This document shows positions 37,848 through 47,168 of a stretch of 64,000 nt of DNA, one piece after another (position 1 is the first letter of the stretch; every line of letters starts with the position of its first letter). Source of the stretch: Solirubrobacter deserti (GTDB taxonomy: Bacteria > Actinomycetota > Thermoleophilia > Solirubrobacterales > Solirubrobacteraceae); contig NZ_JAPCID010000007.1 in the NCBI RefSeq assembly GCF_027587175.1, positions 62,001 through 126,000 of the forward strand, read 5' to 3'. A model generated the notes under the pieces. The model did not search any database, was not told the DNA's origin, and worked only from the letters and a program-made list of their open reading frames with translations. The position numbers and the translations under genes were made by a program.

Positions 37848-39429
37848 GAAATGCCTCCTCAAGCCATTCGGCACAGATGTTGGGATCGACTTTGGCGTCC
37901 ACGACGAGCGGGCGGTCGCGGTCGTGCAGCCAAGCCTTGACGCCTTCGAGGTCGTCCTCGGTGCGTACGGTCAGGCCCTGGCACATGCTCGCCTCGGCGA
38001 GCGCGGCGAAGTCCACCGGCGGGAACTGGGCGAGCTCGACCGGGACGCCCAGCGGGCGGAAGTGGTGCACCTCGGCGCCGTAGGCGTCGTCGTTGTAGAC
38101 GATCACGACCATGTCGAGGCCCAGCCGGCCGAGCGTGTCGAGCTCGGGCAGCGACATCTGCAACCCGCCGTCGCCGACGGCGCACACCGTCATGCGGTCC
38201 GGCCGCGCGACGGCCGCGCCGATCGCGTTGCCCAGCGCCAGGCCGACGCACTGGAAGGCCTGCGGGAACACGAACCCGTGCGCGTCCGGGACGCCCAGGT
38301 ACATCGCGGGGTAGCCCATGAACGCGCCGCTGTCCACGACCACGGTGCGCTCGGCCGGCAGGATCTCGTCGAGCGCGATGGTGAGCGTCCGCGGGTCCAG
38401 CGCGTCGCGGCTCTCCTCGTAGGGCTCGTCCCGCCAGCGGCGCGCTTCGGGGAGCGGCTCGCGACCGCGTCCGGTCACGTGGGGGAGCAGCGCTTCGGCG
38501 ACGGCGCGGGCGTCGCCGACGACGCCGAGGTCCACCGGGCGGTGCGCGCCGATCGCCTCCACGTCGCGATCGACCTGGATCACCGTGCCGTTGACGAGCT
38601 TGCCGTGCCGCGTCGTCCACACGTTCAGCGCGGCGCCGAACGCGATCACGACGTCGGCGGCCGCCAGCTCGCGCTGCGCGAGCGGGGTCGAGAACCCGCC
38701 GGAGATGCCGAGGTCGAGCGGGTCGCCGGTGAACAGGCCGTTGGCGACCGCGGACGTGGCCAGCACGGCGCCGAGCCGCTCGCCGAGTGCGCGCAGCGCC
38801 GGCCCGGCGCCGGAGAGCACCGCGCCGCGGCCGGCGATGATCGCGGGCCGCTGGGCTCCGTTGAGCGCCTCGATGACGGCGGCGAGGTCGGTGGGTGCGA
38901 CCGACGCGAGCTCCGGCGCGGGCGGCGGCGGCACGAGGTCGATCTCGGCCGCCTGCACGTCCAGCGGGAGGTTGAGGACGACGGTGCGGCGCTCCCGGAC
39001 GGCACGGCGCACGGCGCGGGCGGTGTCGGCGACCGCGGTCTGCGGCGTGTGCACGCGCTCGGGCACGGCGCCCACGGAGGCGACCAGCGCGTCCTGGTCG
39101 ATCCGGAAGTTCGACCGCAGCTGGGCGGACGGCGTGTCCGCGGCGAGGAGCAGCACCGGTGTGCGGCTCTTCGCGGCCTCGGCGAGCCCGGTGATCGCGT
39201 TCGTCAGGCCCGGCCCCTGGTGCACGGACGCGACCCCGAGGCGCCCGCTCACCCGCGCGTATCCGTCCGCCATGCACACCGCACCGGTCTCGTGGCGCGA
39301 GGAGAAGAACCGCCCGCCGGCGGCCACGATCGCGTTCGTCACCGCGAGGTTGCCGCTCCCCATCAGCCCGAAGACGACCTCGCCGCCGAGGGCGTGAACA
39401 GTGCGGCCGACGGCCTCGGAGACGAGCAT
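37837..39429 (-). CDS. Thiamine diphosphate-dependent enzyme (acetolactate-synthase-like)
   Basis: 530 residues with three ThDP-enzyme domains. The catalytic Glu is in SSRHETGAVCMADGYARVS; the cofactor motif GDGGLQMSLPELDTL ends in VYNDDAYG. It resembles acetolactate synthase, benzoylformate decarboxylase and related enzymes; the specific reaction is not resolved. It overlaps the cyclase gene by 11 bp, and the pair may act in one degradation pathway. Confidence 0.87.
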   Translation of the reverse strand: MLVSEAVGRTVHALGGEVVFGLMGSGNLAVTNAIVAAGGRFFSSRHETGAVCMADGYARVSGRLGVASVHQGPGLTNAITGLAEAAKSRTPVLLLAADTPSAQLRSNFRIDQDALVASVGAVPERVHTPQTAVADTARAVRRAVRERRTVVLNLPLDVQAAEIDLVPPPPAPELASVAPTDLAAVIEALNGAQRPAIIAGRGAVLSGAGPALRALGERLGAVLATSAVANGLFTGDPLDLGISGGFSTPLAQRELAAADVVIAFGAALNVWTTRHGKLVNGTVIQVDRDVEAIGAHRPVDLGVVGDARAVAEALLPHVTGRGREPLPEARRWRDEPYEESRDALDPRTLTIALDEILPAERTVVVDSGAFMGYPAMYLGVPDAHGFVFPQAFQCVGLALGNAIGAAVARPDRMTVCAVGDGGLQMSLPELDTLGRLGLDMVVIVYNDDAYGAEVHHFRPLGVPVELAQFPPVDFAALAEASMCQGLTVRTEDDLEGVKAWLHDRDRPLVVDAKVDPNICAEWLEEAFRGH

Positions 39430-39454
39430 CGGCGGAACGCTAGCGTTTGACGCG

Positions 39455-40495
39455 ATGCGAATGGCGGCGTCGTTGCTCGTGCTCGGCGCCCTCACGGCGG
39501 TGGTCGCGTTCGCGCTCGACCTCGCCGGGCTCAGCTCGGCCACGCTGTTCGCCGCGCTGCTCGTCGGGCTCGCCGTCGCGCTCGCGCGGCCCGGGAAGGT
39601 GACCTTCCCGCGCGGCAGCTTCGTCTCCGCGCAGGCGTTGCTCGGCGTCACGCTGGGCGCCTACCTGGAGCCGGACGCGCTGCAGGCCGTGGGCGGCGAG
39701 TGGCTGCCGGTGGCGCTCGTGAGCGCGGGCACGCTCGTGGCCAGCATGCTCGTCGGGCTCGTGCTCGAGCGCCGGACCGAGCTCGACCGCCCGACCGCTC
39801 AGCTCGGCATGATCGCGGGCGGCGCCTCCGGGATCGTCGGCATGTCCGACGAGCTCGGCGCCGACGACCGGCTGGTCGCGTTCATGCAGTACCTGCGCGT
39901 GCTCGTCACCGTCCTGCTGACACCCTTGCTGGCGGCCGCGTGGGGTGGTGGCGACGGCGGCGGAGGACCGAGCGAGGCCATCCTCGCGAGCCCCACCGAC
40001 TGGCTCGTCACCGCCGCGGTCGCGCCCACGGCGGCGCTCGCCGCGCGGCGGCTCGGCGTGCCCGCCGGCACGCTGATGGGACCGATGGTCGTCGCGGGCG
40101 CGCTGACGCTCGCGGGCGTGGACTTCGTCGTCCCGCCCGTCGTGCGCGAGCTCGCGTTCGCGTTGATCGGCCTCCAGGTCGGCCTGCGGTTCACGACGGA
40201 CACGGTGCGCCAGATGGGGCGGCTGCTCGGGCCGGTGCTCGTCGGCGTCTTCGTGCTGCTGATCGCCTGCTTCGGGCTGGCCGTCGTCCTGCACCTGCTG
40301 ACCGGCATCAGCCTGCGCGACGCCTTCCTCGCCACCACCCCCGGCGGCATCTACGCCGTGCTCGCCGTCGCGTTCAGCTCGGGCGGGAACATCACGTTCA
40401 TCATCGCCGTGCAGAGCCTGCGCGTGATCGTGTCGGTCGTCCTCGCACCGCTCGCTGTGCGCCGGCTCGCCCGCCGGGGTAGGCCCGCTGCATGA
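39455..40495 (+). CDS. AbrB-type duplicated membrane protein
   Basis: 346 residues, about ten membrane helices in two homologous halves, each with a G-G-A/T-P-G-G-I type motif (IAGGASGIVGMSDELGAD; TTPGGIYAVLAVAF). This fits the AbrB/DUF families once annotated as ammonia-monooxygenase-like, whose members are putative transporters or regulators. Function unknown. Confidence 0.8.
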   Translation: MRMAASLLVLGALTAVVAFALDLAGLSSATLFAALLVGLAVALARPGKVTFPRGSFVSAQALLGVTLGAYLEPDALQAVGGEWLPVALVSAGTLVASMLVGLVLERRTELDRPTAQLGMIAGGASGIVGMSDELGADDRLVAFMQYLRVLVTVLLTPLLAAAWGGGDGGGGPSEAILASPTDWLVTAAVAPTAALAARRLGVPAGTLMGPMVVAGALTLAGVDFVVPPVVRELAFALIGLQVGLRFTTDTVRQMGRLLGPVLVGVFVLLIACFGLAVVLHLLTGISLRDAFLATTPGGIYAVLAVAFSSGGNITFIIAVQSLRVIVSVVLAPLAVRRLARRGRPAA

Positions 40496-40665
40496 GCGAG
40501 ACCCCGATCACGCCTGAGGACCCCGACATCCCCGACGATCCGCCGCCCGCCGAGGACGGCTCGCCCGAGACGAACGACCAGCCGATGGGCCCGCCCGCCG
40601 ACATGGACGAGGACGACGCGCCGCTGCCCGGGTTGCCCGAGAACGAGCCGCCGCAGGCCGATTGA
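40492..40665 (+). CDS. Small acidic proline-rich protein
   Basis: 57 residues, of which over a quarter are Asp/Glu and over a quarter Pro. The ATG overlaps the AbrB gene stop (ATGA) and the ferritin-like gene starts 1 bp after its stop, so it is the middle gene of a tight trio. It is probably disordered. No known domain. Confidence 0.55.
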   Translation: MSETPITPEDPDIPDDPPPAEDGSPETNDQPMGPPADMDEDDAPLPGLPENEPPQAD

Positions 40666-40666
40666 C

Positions 40667-41617
40667 ATGCGCCCGATCGAAGAGCAGCTCATCAAGTACC
40701 TCACCGATTGCCACGCCATGGAGGTGCAGGCGCTGGCGCAGATGCGCAAGGCGCCGGAGCTCGCGGGCGACCGCGACGTGGCCGCGGCCTTCGAAGTGCA
40801 CTGCACCGAGACCGAGCGCCACGAGGAGCTGATCCGCGAGCGCCTCGCCGCGTACGACGCGTCGCCGTCCCAGCTGGAGGACCTGCTCGGCCGCGTCAGC
40901 GGCAAGGGCTTCGTGCTGTTCGCGCAGCTCAATCCCGACACGCCGGGCAAGCTCGCCACCCACGCCTACTCCTACGAGCACATGGAGCTCGCCGCCTACG
41001 ACCTGCTCGAGCGGGTCGCGCAGCGCGCCGGTGACGAGGAGACGGCGGCCGTGGCGCGGACGATCCGCGCCGAGGAGGAGGCGATGGCGATCCGCATCGG
41101 CGAGTCCTGGGACAGGACCGTCGCGGCCTCGCTGCGCGACCGTGAGGCCGGCGAGCACATCACCGACTACCTCGCCGACGCGCACGCGCTGGAGGCGCAG
41201 TCCAACGCCCTGCTCGACCGCGGCCCGAAGCTCGCGGCGGGGACGTCGCTGGCGGCGGTCCTGGAGAACCACCACGCCGAGACGCAGGGCCACAGCGAGC
41301 TCCTCGAGCGCCGCCTGGGTGAGCTCGACAGCTCGCCGAGCCGGCTCAAGGACGCCGCGCTCAAGCTCGGCGGCATCAACTGGGGCGGGTTCTGGGCCGC
41401 GAACCCGGACACGCCGGTCAAGCTCGCGATGTTCGCCTACGCCGTCGAGCACCTCGAGATCGGGGCCTACGAGCACCTCACGCGCACCGCCCGGCTGGCC
41501 GGGGACGGCGACACCGCCATGGTCGCGGACACGATCCTCCCGCAGGAGCGCGCCGCCGCTGAGTTCATCTTCGGGACGTTCGACGACGCCCTGAACGCGT
41601 CACTTCAGCGGGGGTAG
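40667..41617 (+). CDS. Tandem DUF892 ferritin-like protein
   Basis: 316 residues: two copies of a four-helix DUF892 (YciE/YciF-like) unit, about 1-155 and 160-316. Each has the helix pattern ending in a KLA-x-x-AYSYEHMELAAYDLL-type segment with Glu/His residues of a di-iron site. Members are linked to stress responses. The repeat lengths match, suggesting internal gene duplication. Confidence 0.82.
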   Translation: MRPIEEQLIKYLTDCHAMEVQALAQMRKAPELAGDRDVAAAFEVHCTETERHEELIRERLAAYDASPSQLEDLLGRVSGKGFVLFAQLNPDTPGKLATHAYSYEHMELAAYDLLERVAQRAGDEETAAVARTIRAEEEAMAIRIGESWDRTVAASLRDREAGEHITDYLADAHALEAQSNALLDRGPKLAAGTSLAAVLENHHAETQGHSELLERRLGELDSSPSRLKDAALKLGGINWGGFWAANPDTPVKLAMFAYAVEHLEIGAYEHLTRTARLAGDGDTAMVADTILPQERAAAEFIFGTFDDALNASLQRG

Positions 41618-42003
41618 ATGCAGAAGGCCTCGTGGCTCTTGTTCAGGCACACGAGGCCTTCGAGCCGGTCCCCGTCGGTGACGACGGGGATGCGGCTCAT
41701 CTCGCGCTCGTTGAAGAGCTCGAGGGCCTTGTCCACCGGGTCGTCGGGCTTCAGCGACGGCGTGTCGGCGCGCACGTGCGGGCCGATCGGGCCGTCGTCG
41801 TCCGCGGGCAGATCGTCGCGCGTGACGGTGCCCAGGAAGCGCTCCCCGTCGGTGACGAGCATCAACTTCACCGACGGGCTGTCGAACGTCTCGCGGATCT
41901 GCGCGATCGGCGTGTCCGGGCCGACGGACCGCGGCTCGAGCATCATCACGTCCTTCACCGCCGGGCCGGCGTCCTCGAACGGGATGTGGACGGTTGAGCT
42001 CAT
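41605..42003 (-). CDS. Tandem CBS-domain protein
   Basis: 132 residues holding two CBS motifs (KLMLVTDGERFLGTVTRDDL and SRIPVVTDGDRLEGLVCLN). CBS pairs bind adenine nucleotides and act as energy sensors. It stands alone, so the partner is unknown. It overlaps the convergent DUF892 gene by 13 bp and the upstream oxidoreductase by 4 nt. Confidence 0.87.
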   Translation of the reverse strand: MSSTVHIPFEDAGPAVKDVMMLEPRSVGPDTPIAQIRETFDSPSVKLMLVTDGERFLGTVTRDDLPADDDGPIGPHVRADTPSLKPDDPVDKALELFNEREMSRIPVVTDGDRLEGLVCLNKSHEAFCIYPR

Positions 42004-42947
42004 GGCTCCAGCACCACCTTACCGGTCGCGCCGCGGCCGTCGATGAGCTGCAGCGCCCGGCTCGCCTCCGCAAGCGGGAAGCGGGCGCCGATGAGCGGGC
42101 GCACGTGGCCGGACTCGATCAGCGCGTCGAGCGCACGCGCCGTCTCCGCGAGCGTCTCCGGGCGCTGGGAGATGTAGGCGCCCCAGCCCGCGCCGACGAC
42201 GCTGATGTTGTTCAGCAGCAGCCGGTTGACCTTCACCTCGGGGATCGCGCCGCCCGTGAAGCCGACGACGATCAGCCGCCCGTCCGGGTTCAGCGTGCGC
42301 AGGCTGTCGGTGAAGCGGTCGCCGCCGACCGGGTCGAGCACGAGGTCGACGCCGCCGAGCGCCTTCGCCTCGTCCTTCCACGCACCGTCCGAGCGCAGCA
42401 CCTCGTCCGCTCCGGCCGTGCGCGCGACCTCCGCCTTCGCGTCGCTGGACACCACGGCCAGCACGCGGGCGCCCAACCCCTTCGCCACCTGGATCGACGC
42501 CGTCCCGACGCCGCCTGCCGCGCCGTGCACGAGCACCGTCTCGCCCGCGCGCAGCCGCCCGCGGTCCACGAGCGAGAAGTGCGCCGTGTGGTAGTTGAGG
42601 ATCAGCCCGGCGCCCTGCGCGAAGTTCAGCGCGTCCGGCAGCCGGAACGTCATCTGCGGCTGCGCGACGACCGTCTCCGCGAACCCGCCGAGCCAGCTGA
42701 GCGCCGCCACCCGCTCGCCCGCCGCGAAGCCGTGCGCGTCCGCGCGTACGACGCCCGCGACCTCGCTCCCCGGCACGAACGGCAGGTCCGGCTTGAGCTG
42801 GTACTGCCCGCGCGACTGCAGCACCTCCGGGAAGGAGACGCCGCACGCGCGGACGTCGATCACGACGCCGTCGCCCGCCGGCTCGTCGATGTCCGCGAGC
42901 TGCAGCGACTCGGGGCCGCCGAGCTCGACGATCTGGATCGCCCGCAT
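42000..42947 (-). CDS. Zinc-type quinone oxidoreductase, MDR superfamily
   Basis: 315 residues with a GroES-like N-terminal domain and a Rossmann NADPH-binding domain (VLVHGAAGGVGTASIQVAK). This is the QOR branch of medium-chain dehydrogenases, which reduces quinones or enones with NADPH and usually lacks zinc despite the name. Downstream gene overlap of 4 nt couples it to the CBS gene. Confidence 0.88.
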   Translation of the reverse strand: MRAIQIVELGGPESLQLADIDEPAGDGVVIDVRACGVSFPEVLQSRGQYQLKPDLPFVPGSEVAGVVRADAHGFAAGERVAALSWLGGFAETVVAQPQMTFRLPDALNFAQGAGLILNYHTAHFSLVDRGRLRAGETVLVHGAAGGVGTASIQVAKGLGARVLAVVSSDAKAEVARTAGADEVLRSDGAWKDEAKALGGVDLVLDPVGGDRFTDSLRTLNPDGRLIVVGFTGGAIPEVKVNRLLLNNISVVGAGWGAYISQRPETLAETARALDALIESGHVRPLIGARFPLAEASRALQLIDGRGATGKVVLEP

Positions 42948-42957
42948 GGAGCGGAGA

Positions 42958-44415
42958 CTACGGACCCTGATCCAGGATGCGGCAGTCGGGCCCGCCGCAG
43001 TCGCGCAGCTGCGCCAGCCGCCGCGCCAGGCGCTCACGCTGCTCCTCGGGGAGCGTCGGCCACAGGTTGTGCTGCTCGTGGGGATCGGTCCCGTGCTCGT
43101 AGTACTCGGGCGCCCGCTTGGGGTTGTCGTACTGCACGTACAGCGCCGCGTCGAAGCGCAACGCCGCGTAGCTCGGCGGCTTGCCCGCGAGGCGGTCCTG
43201 CGCGTCGGGATCGGACGCGTCGTGCGGCGGGCCGTGGTGCTCGACCAGCGTCGCGTCCCGCCAGCTCAGCACGGGCTCCTGCAGCAGCAGCGGCGCGAGG
43301 CTTCGGCCCTCGACGTGCGCGGGCGAGCGCACGCCCGCGAGGTCCTCGAACGTGGGCCGCAGGTCGACGTTGGCGGCGAGCTTGTCGATCACCCGCCCAC
43401 CGGTCACGCCGGGCCCGACGACCACCAGCGGCACGCGGATGTCGTGGTCCCACGGTCCCTGCTTGCCCGCCGTCAGCCGCCGCTCGCCCATGTGGAAGCC
43501 GTTGTCGGAGGCGAAGACGACGTACGTGTTCTCGTCCACCCCGAGCTCGACCAGCTGCGCGCGCAGGTCGCCGAGCATGCGGTCGATCGCCTGCACGGAC
43601 TGCACGCGCTTGCGGTAGTCGCGGTCGATGCGGGCGATCTCGTCCGGGGTGAGCGGGTCGCGCGGCAGCCAGTCCGGCGCGCCCGGCAGCGGCGCGGCGT
43701 CGAACAGCGGGCCGCGTGGGGCCTTCACGCCCGGGAAGCGGTCGCGGTCGCGCGGCGCCGGGGTGAACGGCGCGTGCGGCATGTAGGGCGCGAGCTTGAG
43801 CAGGAACGGGCGGCCGGAGCGCACCGACTCGGCGATGAACTGCCGGCCGCGGCGGGCGATCACGTCCGTCAGGTAGTCGCTCGCCCGGCGGCCGTGCCGG
43901 ACGGTCTGCGGCGGCAGCGGGCCCAGGCCCTTGACGAGCAGGTTGTAGTTGAAGCTCTCGTACGCCTCACCCGCGACGACCCACTCCGTCCAGCCCGGCG
44001 GGACGAACCGCGAGCCGGGCCGGTAGCCGTTGAGGTACTTGCCCATCATCGCCGTGCGGTAGCCCGCGTCCTGCAGGGAGGTCGCGAACGTGCTGCGCTC
44101 CTCCATGCGGGTGAAGACCTCGAAGCCGCCGTCGGGCGGCTGGTTGCGGAAGATGCCGGTGCTGTGCGAGTAGCGGCCGGTGAGGATCGAGGCCCGGGAC
44201 GGGCAGCACAGCGAGTTGGTGGCGACGAAGCGCTCGAAGCTCGCGCCCTCGGCCATCATCGCCTGCACGCGCGGCATGTACTGGACCAGGTCCATGGAAA
44301 GGTCGTCGGCGAGGACGAAGACGATGTTCGGGCGCTGCGCATGCGCGGGGGCCGGGACGGCGAGCGCCAGGAGCGCGAGCGCGAGCACAAGACGGGCGAG
44401 CATCCGGCGTGGCAT
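42958..44415 (-). CDS. Secreted sulfatase
   Basis: 485 residues with a signal peptide (residues 1-26, ending AHA-Q). The formylglycine site CCPSRASILTGR, with Cys in C-x-P-S-R context, and the metal-binding IVFVLADDLS and SDNGFHMGER segments identify a type I sulfatase. It needs a formylglycine-generating enzyme, not seen in this window. Natural substrate unknown, likely an environmental sulfate ester. Confidence 0.9.
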   Translation of the reverse strand: MPRRMLARLVLALALLALAVPAPAHAQRPNIVFVLADDLSMDLVQYMPRVQAMMAEGASFERFVATNSLCCPSRASILTGRYSHSTGIFRNQPPDGGFEVFTRMEERSTFATSLQDAGYRTAMMGKYLNGYRPGSRFVPPGWTEWVVAGEAYESFNYNLLVKGLGPLPPQTVRHGRRASDYLTDVIARRGRQFIAESVRSGRPFLLKLAPYMPHAPFTPAPRDRDRFPGVKAPRGPLFDAAPLPGAPDWLPRDPLTPDEIARIDRDYRKRVQSVQAIDRMLGDLRAQLVELGVDENTYVVFASDNGFHMGERRLTAGKQGPWDHDIRVPLVVVGPGVTGGRVIDKLAANVDLRPTFEDLAGVRSPAHVEGRSLAPLLLQEPVLSWRDATLVEHHGPPHDASDPDAQDRLAGKPPSYAALRFDAALYVQYDNPKRAPEYYEHGTDPHEQHNLWPTLPEEQRERLARRLAQLRDCGGPDCRILDQGP

Positions 44416-44425
44416 CGTAGGGGGC

Positions 44426-45526
44426 ATGAGCGCAACCGCAGTGAACGAGCGTCTCGCCGCCCTGACGGCGGCGGGCACGTCGATCTGGCTCGACCAGCTC
44501 TCGCGCGGGCTGATCGAGACCGGCGAGCTGGCGCGGATGGTCGAGCAGGACTCGCTGCAGGGCGTGACCTCCAACCCCGCGATCTTCGAGAAGTCGATCG
44601 GCCACGCCGACTACGACGAGGACATCCAGCGTCTGGTCACGGAGGGCAAGAGCGCCGGCGAGACCTACCGGGCGCTGGCGTTGCAGGATGTGCAGGCGGC
44701 CTGTGACGTCCTGCGGCCCGTCTATGACCGCACCGACGGCTTCGACGGCTACGTGTCCTGGGAGGTCGACCCCGACCTCGCGCACGACACCGAGCGCACG
44801 ATCACGCAGGCCCGGGAGTACTGGCAGGCGGTCGACCGCCCGAACCTGATGATCAAGATCCCGGCCACCGAGGCGGGGATCCCGGCGATCGAGCAGGCGA
44901 TCTACGACGGCCTGAACGTCAACGTGACGCTGCTGTTCGCGGTGGAGGCCTACGAGGCGGTCATGGAGGCCTACATCAAGGGCCTCGAGCGGCGCCAGGC
45001 GGAAGGGCTTGCGCTGGACCGCCACTCCGTCGCGTCGTTCTTCGTCTCGCGCGTGGACACCGAGGTCGACAAGCGCCTCGAGGCGGCCGGCAACTCCGAG
45101 CTGCAGGGCCGCGCCGGGCTGGCCAACGCGCGGGCGGCGTACGCCGCCTACCAGCGCATCTTCGAGGGCGAGCGCTTCGCGGCGCTGCGCGAGGCCGGCG
45201 CGCCGGTCCAGCGCCCGCTGTGGGCCTCCACCGGCGTGAAGAACCCCGCCTATCCGGCGACGCTGTACGTGTGGGGCCTCGTCGCTCCCAACACGGTGAA
45301 CACGATGCCGATGGCGACGCTCGAGGCCGCGCGCGCCGAAGGTGGCGTGGCGGGCGCGACCGGTGCCGAGGACCCGAGCGCGGACCTCGCCGCGCTGGCC
45401 GACGCGGGCATCGACCTCGAGGACGTCACCGACAAGCTCCTGCGCGACGGCATCGACGCGTTCGTGACCCCGATGGAGAACCTGCTGGCCCGGATCGAGG
45501 CCAAGCGGGCGGAGATCGCCGCGTGA
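44426..45526 (+). CDS. tal: Transaldolase
   Basis: 366 residues. Transfers a three-carbon unit between sugar phosphates in the non-oxidative pentose phosphate pathway. Signatures: GVTSNPAIFEKSI near the N-terminus and the Schiff-base lysine in NLMIKIPATEAG. Length and motifs match the longer actinobacterial transaldolase type. No other pentose phosphate genes are adjacent. Confidence 0.95.
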   Translation: MSATAVNERLAALTAAGTSIWLDQLSRGLIETGELARMVEQDSLQGVTSNPAIFEKSIGHADYDEDIQRLVTEGKSAGETYRALALQDVQAACDVLRPVYDRTDGFDGYVSWEVDPDLAHDTERTITQAREYWQAVDRPNLMIKIPATEAGIPAIEQAIYDGLNVNVTLLFAVEAYEAVMEAYIKGLERRQAEGLALDRHSVASFFVSRVDTEVDKRLEAAGNSELQGRAGLANARAAYAAYQRIFEGERFAALREAGAPVQRPLWASTGVKNPAYPATLYVWGLVAPNTVNTMPMATLEAARAEGGVAGATGAEDPSADLAALADAGIDLEDVTDKLLRDGIDAFVTPMENLLARIEAKRAEIAA

Positions 45527-45945
45527 GCGACGGCTACTCGATCGTCGGTGCCGACGACGCGCAGGACGTGTACGCCGGCACCGACGTCCCGGGCGAGTTC
45601 CGGCCGTTGACGGACGCGCTGGACGCCGAGCAGGTGGCCGTGACGCTGATCCGCGTCCCGCCGCACTCGGACTTCGAGCAGGGCACGGGGCACTTCCACC
45701 AGGAGATCGAGGAGCTGTACATCGTCGCGCGCGGGACCTTGACGTTCCGTGCGGGTGACGATGTGCATCGCGTGTCCGCGCCCTCGGTGGTACGCGTCGC
45801 GCCGAAGACCGCGCGCTCGCACCGCAACGAGGGCGACGAGCCGGTCGAGCTGTGGGCGATCTCCAAGCAGCTCGGGCGCGGCGACGCGACGAAGATCGAC
45901 GACTTCTGGGAGGCATCGCCGGAGGCCGCGCAGAAAAGGGGGTAG
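45523..45945 (+). CDS. Cupin-domain protein
   Basis: 140 residues, single cupin domain with the metal-binding pattern GHFHQEIEELYIV and a second histidine in SHRNEGDEPVELW. GTG start overlapping the tal stop by 4 nt, so co-translated with transaldolase. The linkage suggests a sugar or sugar-phosphate role, but that is only inference. Confidence 0.85.
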   Translation: MSDGYSIVGADDAQDVYAGTDVPGEFRPLTDALDAEQVAVTLIRVPPHSDFEQGTGHFHQEIEELYIVARGTLTFRAGDDVHRVSAPSVVRVAPKTARSHRNEGDEPVELWAISKQLGRGDATKIDDFWEASPEAAQKRG

Positions 45946-46346
45946 TGGACCCCTACGAGGCGCTCGGCATCGACCCGTCGTTCGACGGCGACCTGCGGGT
46001 CGTGCGCAACCGCCTCGTTAAGCAGTACTCCGAGGTGGGCGCGACGCCCGACGAGGAGCGCATGAAGGCGGTCAACCTCGCCTACGCGGCGTTGCGCGAC
46101 CGGCACGTGAGCCGGCCGCCGCGGGTGGTGTTCCGCGGCGGACCCGGCTCCTCCTTCGTGCTGGACGGGCAGCGGTTCGTGATCGCCCGCCGCCCCCGGC
46201 AGCCCGCGGCGATCGCGGCGCCGGTGCTCGGGGCGGGAGCGCTGGTGCTCGCGTTCGGGTGGGCGGGCGCGGCGGTCGTCGTCCTGATCGCGCTAGTGCG
46301 GCAGTACCAGCGCATGCACCGCCATCGCCGCCGCCATCGAGCCTGA
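45945..46346 (+). CDS. J-domain-like membrane protein
   Basis: 133 residues. The first 60 (DPYEALGIDPSF, RNRLVKQYSEVG, VNLAYAALRD) resemble a DnaJ J-domain, but the HPD tripeptide is absent, so it is probably not an active DnaK co-chaperone. One membrane hairpin follows (about 85-115), then a basic tail. Start GTG overlaps the cupin stop (TAGTG). Confidence 0.65.
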   Translation: MDPYEALGIDPSFDGDLRVVRNRLVKQYSEVGATPDEERMKAVNLAYAALRDRHVSRPPRVVFRGGPGSSFVLDGQRFVIARRPRQPAAIAAPVLGAGALVLAFGWAGAAVVVLIALVRQYQRMHRHRRRHRA

Positions 46347-47108
46347 GGCGACGGCGGCCGCGACCGACGGCGGCTTCCCGGTGAGGTCGCCCGCGGCGAA
46401 CACGCCGGGGACGTTCGTGGCGTGGCGCTCGTCGATGACCAGGCCGTCCTTGAACATCGGGTTGGGCTCCTGGGCGGTGACGCCGAGCTTGGCCGCGAGC
46501 CCGTCGCGCTGGGCGAGCTGGACGCCGACGAGCAAGCCGCCGCACGGGCGCGTGGTGCCGTCGGCCAGGACGATCTCGTCGTCGCGCAGCTCCTGCGGCG
46601 GGGCGTCGAGGAGCGTGACGTCGTCGCTCCAGGCGCTCAGCAGCTGCGCGCGCATCGGGCCGTGCTCGGACGGGTCGAGCACGAACAGCGGGCGGTCGCG
46701 CACCTCCCAGCCGTGGCAGAACGGGCAGTGGAAGGCGGTGCGGCCCCAGCGCTCCTGCAGCCCCGGCACGTCCGGATAGACGTAGTCCATGCCGGTGGCG
46801 AGGATGATGCTCGTCGTGGCTTCGCTGGTTCCGTCCGCGAGCGTGAGCGTGAAGCCGGGCTCGCCGTCCGTCACCTCGCCGCGCCGGTACTCCACGGTCG
46901 GATACTTCGCGAGCTCCGCGCGGCCGTCCGCGTAGAAGTCTTGCGGCGCGCGCCCGTCCTGGCCGAGCAGGCCGCCGATGCCGTGGGCGAAGCGGTTGCT
47001 CGGCTCGCCCTTGTCGATGATCAGTGTGCGCCGGCGCGCCCGGCCCAGGACGAGCGCGGCGCTCAGTCCCGCGGCCCCGCCGCCGACGACGATGCAATCC
47101 CAAGTCAT
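46293..47108 (-). CDS. Thioredoxin-reductase-like flavoprotein
   Basis: 271 residues with FAD-binding VVGGGAAGLSAALVLGRA at the start and the second nucleotide site GVFAAGDLTG near the end. The redox pair CPFC in AFHCPFCHGWE matches the thioredoxin-reductase class. It is shorter than TrxB (about 310), so it may be a related NAD(P)H-disulfide oxidoreductase. Divergent from the XRE-cupin regulator, which may control it. Confidence 0.85.
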   Translation of the reverse strand: MTWDCIVVGGGAAGLSAALVLGRARRRTLIIDKGEPSNRFAHGIGGLLGQDGRAPQDFYADGRAELAKYPTVEYRRGEVTDGEPGFTLTLADGTSEATTSIILATGMDYVYPDVPGLQERWGRTAFHCPFCHGWEVRDRPLFVLDPSEHGPMRAQLLSAWSDDVTLLDAPPQELRDDEIVLADGTTRPCGGLLVGVQLAQRDGLAAKLGVTAQEPNPMFKDGLVIDERHATNVPGVFAAGDLTGKPPSVAAAVASGSMAAAMAVHALVLPH

Positions 47109-47149
47109 TGCGGTTCAGGGTGGTGCGAGGCGAGAGATGTGTCAAGATC

Positions 47150-47168
47150 GTTTGCCATGACGGCAAAC
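47150..47168. promoter_or_regulatory. Inverted repeat over the XRE-cupin start codon
   Basis: GTTTGCC and GGCAAAC are perfect 7-bp arms with a 5-bp spacer that contains the ATG of the regulator gene. A -10-like TCAAGAT lies about 8 bp upstream and no Shine-Dalgarno is present, so the mRNA may be leaderless and the repeat may be an autoregulatory operator. Inference from position and symmetry. Confidence 0.5.
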
